This document shows, piece by piece, positions 1-9,847 of a DNA stretch of 64,000 nucleotides (position 1 is its first letter; each line of letters opens with the position of its first letter). The position numbers and the translations under genes were made by a program. The notes under the pieces were generated by a model. It was not told the origin of the DNA, made no database searches, and saw only the letters and a list, made by a program, of their open reading frames with translations. This DNA is from Okapia johnstoni. Taxonomy: Eukaryota > Chordata > Mammalia > Artiodactyla > Giraffidae. The stretch is taken from positions 62,001 to 126,000 of the forward strand of contig CM044312.1 in NCBI GenBank assembly GCA_024291935.2, written 5' to 3'.

Positions 1-395
1 AATCAGGCTAAAATAAGTAAAAATTTGAGCAGACATTTCACAAAATAAGATATATGAATGGCCAGTAAGCATGTAACAACTTGCTTGTCACCATTAGTCA
101 TCGAAGACAGTCAAAAATCACAATGCAGTATCACTTCACACCCATAACAATCGGTAATAATCTAAACATCAAGCTTGGCCTTGCATTGAGAAGCGAGGCA
201 TCTAGACCTTTCATACATCGCTCATGAAGTGCAAGATTCTGGAGTCGGTTTTAGAAGAAGGGCAGCAGTTTCTTACAAAATTAAAAACATAACTTATCCA
301 ATGATTTAGGCACGCCCCTCCTGGTACCGAAGAAAGAGAACACAAACCTATGTCCACAACGAGACCTGTTTGAATCTCATACCATTTATTCATAG
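1..395 (+). mobile_element. L1 LINE 3' fragment, sense, diverged
   Basis: The start reads like the late ORF2 to 3' end of an old mammalian L1 in sense. It has the run about an acid-like 'gcagacatttcac' segment, then 'tcacttcacacccataacaa', and further on the segment ending in 'ttattcatag'. It is heavily diverged and has no reading frame. The left edge is cut by the window. At about 395 it meets an L1 segment in the opposite orientation. Confidence 0.6.
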
Positions 396-636
396 GACAA
401 TATTCCATTGTATGTATGTCCCGCATGTTGCTTATCTGTCATCTATCGATGGGCACGTGCGTTGCCTCCACATTTTGGCTGCTGTGAATAATGCTGCTAT
501 GAACATAGGTGCTTAAATAGCTGTTCTGGTCTCTGCTTTCATTTCTTTGGTCTATAACCCCAGGATTGGAATTGCTGGATCATATGATAATTCTATGTTG
601 AATTATTTGAGGAATTGCCGTATCGTTTTCCATGGG
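396..636 (-). mobile_element. L1 LINE 3' fragment, antisense (first part)
   Basis: From about 396 the sequence is the complement of an L1 3' region. It has the familiar 'aatattccattgtatg' and 'gtgaataatgctgctatgaa' blocks in order. The element continues beyond a Bov-tA insertion at about 845. It has no coding capacity. Confidence 0.65.
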
Positions 637-834
637 GGCTTCCCAGGTGGTAAAGAATCCGTCTGCCACTGTGGGAGATGTAAAAGACATGGGTTTGATC
701 CCCGGGTTGGAAAGATCCCCTGGAGTAGGAAATGTCAACCCACTCCAGTAGTCTTGCCTGGATAATCCCATGGACAGAGGAGCCTGGTGGGCTACAGTCC
801 ACGGGGTCACAGAGTCAGACATGACTGAGCACAC
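635..834 (+). mobile_element. Bov-tA SINE inserted in L1
   Basis: The tRNA-Glu-like head carries box-like segments ('ggtaaagaatccg', 'gggtttgatccccgg'). It is followed by the BovB-related tail ending 'cagagtcagacatgactgag'. The surrounding L1 is interrupted and resumes at about 845. The flanking words 'cgttttccatg' and 'cattttccaca' may be an eroded target-site duplication. No protein is encoded. Confidence 0.85.
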
Positions 835-844
835 GTGCATGCAT

Positions 845-1535
845 GTCATTTTCCACAGCAGCTGCACCATTTTACATTCCCACATTAACGCCCCAGACTT
901 TGAATTTCTCCTCATCCTTCCCAACACTTGCATTTTCTGTTTTTTGATAATATCTATCCAAATGGTGTAAGGTGTTGTCTCATTGAGGTTTTGACTTGCA
1001 TTTCCCCAGAGACTAGTGATGTTGAACATCTTTTTACGTACTTAATGCCCTTTGTATACCTTCTTTGGAGAAATTTTTATTCAAATCCTTTGCCTGTTTT
1101 TAAACTTTTTGTTGTACAAGTCCTTTATATATTTTGGATATCAATTCCTTTTTAGAAAAATAATTTGCAAATATTTTCTCCCTTTCTATGGGTTGCCTTT
1201 TTACTCTGCTAACCATGTCCTTTGATGTATATAAGTTTTTAATTTTGATGGAGTCCATCTTGTCTATTTTTCTTTAGTTGCCTGTGCCTTTGAGGTCCAA
1301 AGAATCATTGTCAAATCAAATGCCATGAATCTTTCTCCCTATGTTTTCCTCTGAGAGTTTTATAGTTTTGGCACTTATGTTTAATACTTTGATCCTTTCT
1401 GAGTTAATTTTTCTCTGTTGTATCCTGTAGAGGTCAATCTTCATTGTATTTTGCATGTATATATCAGGTCTTCCCCACACAATTTGTTGAAAGAACATTC
1501 CCAATTGAATGGTCTTGGCACTCTGGTTGAATAGT
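845..1535 (-). mobile_element. L1 LINE fragment, antisense (continuation)
   Basis: This resumes the L1 broken by the SINE. It contains the complement of late ORF2 and 3' sequence, including 'cagcagctgcaccattttac', 'tttgcaaatattttctccc' and 'cccaattgaatggtcttggc'. Many substitutions mark an old copy. Recognisable L1 ends near 1535, and 1536-1593 is unassigned. Confidence 0.7.
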
Positions 1536-1593
1536 TCATGATTCAAAAAGAGTAATTTCCCCATCCTCCTGTGTTGATATGTCAAACAGTTTA

Positions 1594-1856
1594 GACTGAT
1601 GCTGAAGCTGAAACTCCAATACTTTGGCCACCTCATGCGAAGAGTTGACTCATTGGAAAAGACCCTAATGCTGGAAAGGATTGGGGGTGGGAGGAGAAGG
1701 GGACGACAGAAGATGAGATGGTTGGATGGCATCACCGACTCGATGGACATGGGTTTGGGTGAACTCTAGGAGTTGGTGATGGACAGGGAGGCCTGGCGTG
1801 CTGCGGTTCATGGGGTCGCAAAGAGTCAGACACGACTGAGCGACTGAACTAACTAA
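1594..1856 (+). mobile_element. BovB LINE 3' end fragment
   Basis: This is the terminal 260 bases of BovB. They cover the last part of the ORF2 C-terminus region and the short 3' tail, which ends in 'acacgactgagcgactgaac' plus a few ACTAA-like units. BovB elements end in short tandem units rather than poly-A, as seen here. It is severely 5' truncated, the usual state for LINE copies. Confidence 0.85.
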
Positions 1857-2727
1857 TGCTGCTCATGACCTTATTAGCTAGTTAAAGTTACGGTGTGGGG
1901 GTTCATTGCGGAGAATCCAAGGGAAATTGTTACATCTATATATCTATATTTATACCTTCATTTCCTGTGTTGTCAGAATCTTCTGAACATTTCTTATTAT
2001 GTTGCATATTTTCATCAATTTCTCACATTCGAATTTCCTGCCTTCAAACACTGATTCATTTTTCCAGTTTAAAGTTCAACTAGATGAGGTAAATGAAAAC
2101 TGACCGTAAAGTTCCTACCCCATATTTTCAGTCTTTTGGTATCAGGAAACTCCTTGCAAACAGAAGTAAAATTAGACATAATATTTGTTTACAAACAAAT
2201 TATTTGGTGGAACACAGCTGTGGCAGGAAGTTGAACTGCTAACATTTTGTGTTATTTTAATTTATTTTCAGCGTATGTCTATCAAACATGTGGTACACTC
2301 TGGAAAATGTTTTGAGGATAGAGTAGTGAAACAAAACAGACAAATTTGTGCTTTCAGGGAGATTATATTCCAGTGGGAACCAATGTTTAATAAAAGAAGA
2401 AAGTCCCACTCTTCTGCAAGAGGAAAACTCAGCACTTTCGAGAAAATAAATGTTCAATTTTGGCCAAGTTTGCCAAGGATTTCAGTTTATGCTCATGTAT
2501 TTCAGTGGACTGACTATTCAACAAGTCTTTCTAGCCTCTTCAACATGCTTTTACCATAGCTACTACCAAATTAATTAACAAACCGAAAAAGTCAACTTTG
2601 TGACTGCTGAACATAAAATTTTCAATCCCCTGAGTCTTACTAGACTCGGGTGATTGAGCCACCTGTCAAGGCAAGAGTTGTTGTGATTTTGCTTTCAATT
2701 TATTTAACAACTTTTTTAAGAGCTCAA
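1857..2727. other. Unassigned AT-rich stretch
   Basis: I see no gene or repeat I can name here. An open frame of 124 codons at 2185-2559 (+) has a low-complexity AT-rich composition, and I recognise no domain in it. It is most likely chance or old repeat. Confidence 0.4.
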
Positions 2728-2932
2728 GGCTTCCCTCATAGCTCAGATGGTAAAGAATCTGCCTGCAGTGCAGGAGACCCGGATTCCATCCCTGGGTCGG
2801 GAAGATCCCCTGGAGAAGGAAATGGCAACTCACTCCAGTATCTGTGTCTGGAAAGTCCCATGGACAGAGGAGCCTGGTGGGCTGCAGTCCATGGGGTCGC
2901 AAAGAGTCGGGCACAACTGAGCAACTGACACT
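2728..2932 (+). mobile_element. Bov-tA SINE
   Basis: A full-length SINE. The tRNA-like head starts 'ggcttccctcatagctcag', the linker is 'gatcccctggagaaggaaat', and the BovB-like tail ends 'gcacaactgagcaactgaca'. It lies about 18 bases before a BovB copy in the opposite orientation, so related tails face each other. Confidence 0.9.
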
Positions 2933-2950
2933 CGAAACACTTGCACTTTC

Positions 2951-3448
2951 AGTCAGTCCAGTCGCTCAGTCGCTCTCTGCGACCCTGTGGACGGCAGCCC
3001 GCCAGGCCTCCCTGTCCATCACCACTCCTGGAGCCTGCTCAGACTCATGTCCATTGTGTTGGTGATGCCATCCAACCATCTCATCCTCTGTCGTCCCCTT
3101 CTCCTCCCACCTTCAATCTTTCCCAGCATCAGGGTCTTTTCCAGTGAGTCAGCTCTTCGCATCAGGTGGCCAAAGTATTGGAGTTTCAGCTTCAACATCA
3201 GTCCTTCCAATGAACACCCAGGACTGATCTCCTTTAGGATGGACTGGTTGGATCTCCTTGCAGTCCAAGGGACACTCAAGAGTCTTCTCCAACACCACAG
3301 TTCAAAAGCATCAATTCTTTGGTGCTCAGCTTTCTTCACCGTCCAACTCTCACATCCATACATGACTACTGGGAAAACCATAGCCTTGACTAGACGGACC
3401 TTTGTTGGCAAAATAATGTCTCTGCTTTTTAATGTGCTGTCTAGGTTG
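2951..3448 (-). mobile_element. BovB LINE 3' fragment, antisense
   Basis: The 3' 500 bases of BovB on the minus strand. The frame at 3411-3019 (-) encodes the C-terminal region of the BovB polyprotein, downstream of the reverse transcriptase core. It includes the 'VMYGCESWTVKKAEHQRID' block and '[14 protein letters not shown]'. The endonuclease and RT catalytic motifs are absent because the copy is 5' truncated. It is not functional. Confidence 0.9.
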
Positions 3449-3605
3449 CACTTTAACAGCTCAAAAATTCAAGACCTTTTCACCAAATCCTTCAAGAGAA
3501 TTGCCCTTTCAAGAAGATGCACCTGCCTTAATGCACAGCCCCTGTACATCATTGCTTGCCCTTGGCCTCTGCACAACAGTTTGAGCAACATACATATATA
3601 GAGAA

Positions 3606-3790
3606 AACAGTGACCTTGGAGTCGGGCCGGCCTTGGTCTGAATTCCAGAATTCTATTTATTCTGTCTCTGACCTGGGGATGATATTGTCTACCTCTTATA
3701 ATTATTGTAGAAATTAAATGAGACAGATGGTGCAAGAAAAGTATCTGGCATAGTGTCTTGGACATGGTAAGTGCTCAGTAAATATTACCC
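3606..3790 (+). mobile_element. MIR SINE
   Basis: This follows the MIR layout in order: 'accttggagtcgggc' near the start, 'gaccctgg'-like core sequence, 'gaaattaaatgagacag' and 'ctggcatagtg', ending 'taagtgctcagtaaatatta'. It is diverged, as expected of a repeat spread before the placental radiation. Confidence 0.8.
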
Positions 3791-6478
3791 ATCACTTTTG
3801 TGTTATTACTCAACAATGTTCATTACTCTTCTTCATATAAACAATAGAATAACTCATGGGAATGATAATTTCTCTATGAAGTGGGATTTTCTAAGAAGGT
3901 CTCTTTGAGAGCCTATGCAATTAGAGACGGTAGCAGAAAGAAAAGCTGAAAGAGAAATTTCCTCTGCTCTGACACTTCCAAGTAAGTGTTGAAAAATTTG
4001 GTTCTACTCTTAACTCCATATTTTTTTCAGTCAATGTATTTCCTCACCTTTTGGCCCACCTTTTCCTTCTCCCACCCCTCACTCAACACCTTTACACTTT
4101 GTCTCGGATAGCTATAGACCCTCTCACACAGGACATTGTGTGCTGGGCTTCATTCAACACTGATAAGTGGGGCCCAGAGCAGCCCTGAGGAGGAATCAGT
4201 TCCCACCGGCAGAAGCAGAATACAGAGTCCCCACGAGTGGTGAAAGGACTGATTCTGTTATTCAGCAGGAGGCTGTGGATTCTTTCACGATGACCCTTTA
4301 AGGAGGGTCACTGACAGCCTCAGGGCTGCTCTCCGCGTGTGTGGGCATCGTCACGAGTTTCAGCTGCTTGATCTGCTTGAATGATTTTGGTTACAGTTTT
4401 TCTCTATATTCCTAATCATCGTTTAAGGAAAGAAAAAGTCACTTCTTTACGGTAACTTGCTCTCATATTACTCTCTAGGCTTAGCTTGATTGCTGGCTGT
4501 GAACACAGAAGATTCCTTTCTTTTAAAAAAAAAATGTTCTTAAATATACACCGTAGAAAATATAAATACTCACGCTCCTTTAACCTGAATTAGAAATAAT
4601 GAGTGTAAGAAAAAAGTTAATGTAGGAATTCTTTATTTTAAAAGTAAAGAGATGTTTCCGGGAGACATCTCACTATTGACCTCGCATTTTAGTGAGAGGG
4701 ATTCATCCAACCCCATAACATTCAACTTCAGTTATAAGAAACCACAGTAGGCTGGACCAGGAATTTAAAACCAGGGTCCTAAGCCCATGCCGTGCCTCAG
4801 TGGTGAGTCTTTGGTTGGTTCTAGTAATTTGTTCCTGCTCTTCTTCTGAAAGATGGAAATAGAGCTTCAGCCACCTCACAGGTTTGCTGGGGGTCAAATC
4901 ATGCAATGCAGACTTCTCAAAGGTGAAAGAGAGAATGTCTGGGGGAAAATGAGTTGCTTTGTCTCCTGCTTTGATTTGTTTTTAGTTATGTTATTTGTTT
5001 GGAAATGTAAAACATCATTAAGAAAGCTCATAAATTGTGGCATTTGTCAAAGTGGCACATTGTTTTATAAGCTTGATAAATACAGCCAGGATTTGTGTTT
5101 TGTGTAAATGTTCTTTTGCTAAAACACATAAACATACTCTTTAGTGAATAAACCTATTTCTCAAAAATAAAACACAGTTCAAGTATATTATACTTTTAAA
5201 ACTAAGGCAGAGAAGCAATCAGTTAAACTTTTTAAGATTTTGGTTGGACTGCAAAAGCTTTCTGGGTTCCCTGAGTTAGAACAAGAACTCCTTCAAATTC
5301 CTGCTGATTTGGATTACAGGGGTAACTTTACCGTATTGCACTGTAATCTGGGTGCTTGGGTGATCTGGAGAGTGAAGGGCTGATTACCCTGTGAGTAAAT
5401 AAGAGGTCAGAGGGCTCGTCACTTGGGGCCAGAGGGCACGTGTGTGACCGTGAGCCTGAGAGCAGAGAAGCAGCCCCGCGTCCAGGAGCAGCTGCTGCGG
5501 TTGGTCCTCCCGCTTCCAGACCTCCTCTCCTGTCCCCTCAGACAGAAGCAATCTCCTCGCTTAAGTTTATTGGATATCCATGGTTATTTGTCCCAGCCCA
5601 GTGCCTCTTCAGGAAAGACTGAGTTGAAAGGGAACCTGAGAAGCCGTGAAAGACCCTCTCCCCACTTCGCTCCGCCTGCCCGCGACAGACCTTTCCCCTG
5701 GCCTTTGTGTCCAACTCCCACCCAAGAAACGCTGCTGTACTCCAGGAGCTGGGCCGGCCTCTGGGAACACGATTCTGAGCAAAGCAAATGAAGTTCACAG
5801 TTCAGTGGGGAAATACAATCTACTGAAAAGAGGATTTGAAATAGAATGTGATATAGATTTGTTAAAACAGAGAGCCGTTTCCCTTGTTGAACGTGCTGTC
5901 AGTCCTACTACTGTCCCGCTGCTTCCTGTCCACTCCGCTAACAGCCCAAGCTCCACCTCCCGCTCACACACACACTTACCGGCAACTGAAAACAGCACAA
6001 AATTTTCAAGGGCATAAACAGTTGCTTAACTCATTAGTGTTTTCCAAGGTTACTTAAAAATCATATCCGTAAGTGATAATGTGAGAGCAGATTCTCTGCC
6101 AAATTACCAGTTCCTCAGTCACAGCCTGGACTCCGTCAGACTTGCTTTATTTATTTATCACCTAACATCTGGAAGGACTTGGCTATTCCAATGAGCTTGG
6201 ACACAGCCCACACGAAATCATCTGAGTTCTATTCATTCCCCTCTGCAGTGATTTTGAGATGGTATTATCTTGTTCATGTCAGTGGCACCCCACCAGTGCT
6301 GCTGATATTTCAAACCATCCTGCTTCCCTTATCATCACCAGAGAGTGGCGACGTCATGGGGCGGATGACATGATGATTCAACTCAGACCAGCGCTTGGGC
6401 AAGATGAACCCTGCAGCTTCTCCGCAGTGGGACCCTCTAGGGCATTCCCAGCTGAGTGACCTTGCCACCCTCTAGCAC
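3791..6478. other. Unassigned stretch with a possible MIR relic
   Basis: No gene is supported across 2.7 kb. The 4710-4900 segment, read on the minus strand, loosely resembles MIR ('cctgtgaggtggctgaagct' and a downstream 'actgaggcacgg'), but the similarity is weak. Open frames near 5423-5791 run on both strands in a moderately GC-rich patch and show no recognised domain. Confidence 0.35.
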
Positions 6479-6844
6479 TTGTTCCAATCAAGAATCCACA
6501 ATTATTTTTTAAACCCCAGGTCTTCATATTGGTCTGTTGATTTGTACGCACAGCAGACAGCAGCTCTCCGGAGAGAGGTGTGCTTATTCAAGATGAAATG
6601 GGACAAGGCCACCCAGCACAAGACCAAGCAGGAAGCCTACCTCCGTCGGGGCTGCCGCCAGCTCCTCAAGGCAGCTTCTCGTCAGCAGGGTGTTGGCAGC
6701 TTAAGACCTAAAGACTTGCAGTACCTAGAAATATTTAAGATCCAAAAGAATGAGGCCAGAAGGGATGGAATTTCAGACACCAGTCAGATGGTACAGTTGG
6801 TGAGAAATCTTACATCTGCAAAAGGTGCTCAGACATGCAAGTAG
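6479..6844 (+). other. Unrecognised 121-codon open frame, possible exon or coding relic
   Basis: The frame opens at a TTG; the first ATG lies near 6594 (MKWDKATQHKTKQE). The predicted product is rich in K, R and Q between about residues 40 and 75, with 'LRRGCRQLLKAASRQQ' suggesting an amphipathic basic helix. A weak acceptor-like site (pyrimidine-rich tract, then CAG at about 6519) precedes it, and a GTGAGA donor-like site lies at about 6799, so a 280-base exon could be drawn. There is no repeat identity that I can recognise, and neither neighbour belongs to a visible gene. I do not know the family. It could equally be a chance frame. Confidence 0.2.
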
Positions 6845-7947
6845 ATGGTTATTCTCACTGTACAGACAGCAAGTAAAATCACTTACGGAGCCTTCACAGG
6901 GCTTGCGGAGTCAGCCCTATCTATAGGCAAATACACAGGTACATCAGTCAACCAAACGGAATTTTAAAATGTACCCATGTTCCTGCCCCTGTCCATCAGT
7001 AGAACACTGAAGTGGTGAAACTATATGCGTTCAAATCAATGGTAAGTAGGATAGCACTGTACTGTTGGACTAGAAATCACAAATACACTGTGATAGATTG
7101 AACTATGGCTCCAAACCATCACCTCCTTCTGTATGCGCTCTCTCTGCCAGAGGCCTTTGCAGCTCCTTACCGTAGAGGCAGGTGTACTTTCTCCACATTG
7201 GTGTTGGGCTTGGCCAGTAGGACTGCAGCAGAGATGATGGTACCAGAGGCTTGATGTGGGGCTTGTCCTCCAGGCTTCGGTCTTTGTCAGGGGAGTGTTG
7301 ACCCAGCCAGCTCACGGCGGGTCGAGACACAGCTAGAGCAAAGCTGGGCCCCCTGTAACTCAGAACCCACTGGACAGCCACGATCTACTGACCTTCAGTC
7401 AATAACATGCTACAGGAAGTGAATGTTCCTGTTTCAAACACCAGTTGCTAACTGATAAAAAGGCATGTAAGTTATCGGTGGTTCTCCATAGTTTGCCCAG
7501 TTACTGAAGATTGTTTTCTTCTTTGTCTTTGTTTTCTAAATTTGCTGCAATATGTCAATAAATAAGATGTTACTGTGAGTTTAACTTGGAACTGAGATGG
7601 TCCCTGAAAACAGTAGAGGTTTTCCTTGTGCTGTTCCCAAGGGCCCTGCTGTATTCCAGAACACAGCCTTTGAAGAGATGTGCGACTGCAGACGTTTTCA
7701 CTATTTCCATATTTATACTATTTTCTCATATTGGATAGCCATGGTCATAAATTTGGTTCATTGTTTTTAAGTCCAAAACATGTACCCACTCTTCAACTTT
7801 GATTCCAAGAGGTATTTTTAGTGCTCACTGAAGAGGCAGAGAAACACGTGGAGGCGGTCTTTCAGAGAAAGACTAGAGCCCTAATAAAGGTTTCAGAAAC
7901 ACCTCCGGCTTGCACTCAGCATTTTATATAACTTATCGCCTCTCTAA
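6845..7947. other. Unassigned stretch
   Basis: No gene is supported. The minus-strand open frame at 7103-7381 has no recognised domain. The region is mostly single-copy looking DNA of medium GC. Confidence 0.35.
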
Positions 7948-8290
7948 ACACCAGCAACAGTGCAATTCAATTTCTAGGAGCTACATATATAATTGCAATA
8001 AAAACATGAGCTATCTAGGAATAAATCTAACAAATTATGTGTAAAATTCTTATGGAGAAAATGATATAATTTAATCAAAATTCATTAAAAGGACCCCAAA
8101 ATGCATTATGTTCATGGATAGGAAGGCACAGTCTTTACATTTTCCATAGAAATAAATTATAAATTTAATTCAATACCAATCACAATCCTGAGAGGGTTTT
8201 TTTTTTTTTTTGGTGGCCTTTAGTAAGTCAGTTCTAAAACGTATATGAAAGAACAGAAGACCCAGTGTAGTCAAGACAAAGGCCTCCTAG
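7948..8290 (+). mobile_element. L1 LINE ORF2 fragment, sense
   Basis: The sense L1 ORF2 signature is present: 'ctatctaggaataaatctaa', then 'ttatgttcatggatagga', then 'attcaataccaatcacaatc'. It lies between the reverse transcriptase core and the C-terminal domain in L1. A T15 run at about 8196-8211 and frameshifts break any protein. Confidence 0.7.
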
Positions 8291-8619
8291 GCTAAAAACG
8301 TCACCACGTGAAAGAGCATCCCACAAAACCGCAGAGAATCACTCAGTGTGTGCATTTCCTAGGCTTGAAAAGTCGGCATCAAATGATTTGATCCAAATAC
8401 TATCAGCAACTTAATCCCACCCCCACCATGATTAGAAGCCGGAAACCCCATATGTTCACAAAACAACCCATTCAACAACTGTTCTCTGAGCACTGTTGTA
8501 GGCCACAGAGATACACTACAGAACAGAACAGGTGTGATGTCCACACATGCAACTCAAAGTCTAGACAGCAGTATAAACACAGACACTGACCGCACTTTAT
8601 CATTTTGTGCTTATGTAGT

Positions 8620-8656
8620 TACATATACACACACTTACACACACACAGGCACACAG
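8620..8656. repeat. CA-rich simple repeat
   Basis: A short interrupted (CA)n tract reading 'acacacacttacacacacac'. It is a candidate polymorphic microsatellite, though short. Confidence 0.7.
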
Positions 8657-8687
8657 TTCTATATGCTGTTTTACATTTGTGCGTGTC

Positions 8688-8880
8688 GTTATTGGTGTTC
8701 AGTCTCTAAGTCGTGTCCGACTCTTTGTGACCCCATGAGCTGCAGCACTCAGTTCTGGCTTCCTTGTCCCTCACCATTTCCTGGAGTTTGCTCAAACTCA
8801 TGTCCGTTGAGTCAGTGATGCCATCCAACCATCTCATCCTCTGCTGCCCTCTTCTCCTCCTGCCCTCAGTCTTTCCCAGA
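8688..8880 (-). mobile_element. BovB LINE 3' end, antisense
   Basis: The complement of the BovB 3' terminus. It starts with the tail word 'ttcagtctctaagtcgtgtc' and runs to 'ccctcagtctttcccag'. It is 5' truncated after about 190 bases. Confidence 0.85.
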
Positions 8881-9296
8881 TTGTGTAATTTATAATGTGA
8901 AACGTGCTACATAGTTTAACTACATATGTACTTAAATAATTAGAGGTGTAGTTTCAGAGCGTGCATCAGCAGTGTATGTGTTTGGAGAAGGGCCCAAGGA
9001 TGGTCTTCTAAATACTTTAGCCAATGCTCTCACTGTGTCTGCGCCTGCACTGTGGGCACGTCGGAAGCCCTTAGACAGATGCCAGCTCGCTCAGAAACAG
9101 GTGCAGAGTGACTCCACAAGCAAGAAATGAGGGCTCGGGGACCCTGGCTCCCCAGAGTCACCCTTGGCTGCTGGTAAGCACCTAAATCCACCCTCCAGGA
9201 TGCCTCAGCCCCTGGGCATGAAGGCAGGAGAAAGTGGAGCTGATGGGAAGATAGCTTCAACAAATGGAAAGTTTATGGTCATAGAAAAGCAATTTT
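8881..9296. other. Unassigned stretch
   Basis: No recognisable gene or repeat. The small open frame at 9030-9263 (-) has no identifiable domain. Confidence 0.35.
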
Positions 9297-9417
9297 GGAA
9301 AATTCCCTGGCAGTCCAGTGGTTAGGATTTGGCACTTTCATCGCAGTCACCTAGGATCGACCCCTGGTCAAGAAATTCAGCTTCCATAAGCCGCACGGCA
9401 CAGACAAAAACAAACAA
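9297..9417 (+). mobile_element. CHR-type tRNA-derived SINE, short form
   Basis: The head reads 'ttccctggcagtccagtggt', then 'ggatcgacccctggtc', then a GC-rich end followed by an A-rich tail ('gacaaaaacaaacaa'). This matches the older cetartiodactyl CHR SINE family rather than Bov-tA. Confidence 0.7.
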
Positions 9418-9564
9418 GGCAGTTTTTCCTCATCAAGGGAGATGTCGCCCTTATACTGTTTGAGATTTTATAAAATATAGCATTTGTCTGCTATTTGTGT
9501 GCTTATAATGAAATAAAGATAATACTGTTGTGGGCGAATCTTCTATTTGCACATACACACATAT

Positions 9565-9619
9565 CAGAGGAGCCTGGCGGGCTGACAAGAGTCAGACACA
9601 ACTGACGCGACTTAGAACG
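9565..9619 (+). mobile_element. Bov-tA / Bov-A tail remnant
   Basis: Only the tail is present: 'agaggagcctggcgggctga', then 'agagtcagacacaactga'. It is truncated and internally deleted between these two words. Confidence 0.65.
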
Positions 9620-9644
9620 CACGCACATGTAACCCAAATAACCA

Positions 9645-9847
9645 GACGCTCAGACGCTTAGCCGTGTCCGACCCTTTGCCACCCCACGGACTGCAGCCCA
9701 CCAGGCTCCTCTGTCCGTGGGATTCTCCAGGCAAGAATGCTGGAGTGAGTTGCCACATCCTTCTCCAGGGGAGCTTCTCTACCCAGGGATTGAACCTGGG
9801 TCTCGGGCATTGTAGGCAGATTCTTTACCGACTGAGCCACCAGGGAA
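9645..9847 (-). mobile_element. Bov-tA SINE, antisense
   Basis: A full-length Bov-tA on the minus strand. The plus strand starts in the BovB-like tail ('gccgtgtccgaccctttgcc') and ends in the tRNA-like head ('ctttaccgactgagccacca'). Confidence 0.9.

Noticed and set aside
2728..2800. tRNA gene
   Set aside because: The tRNA-like segment is a SINE head fused to a BovB tail, and the same unit recurs many times in the window.
4703..4906. Minus-strand 67-codon frame as a small gene, or as a MIR
   Set aside because: No domain, and the MIR resemblance is too weak to call. I left it as a note in the unassigned stretch.
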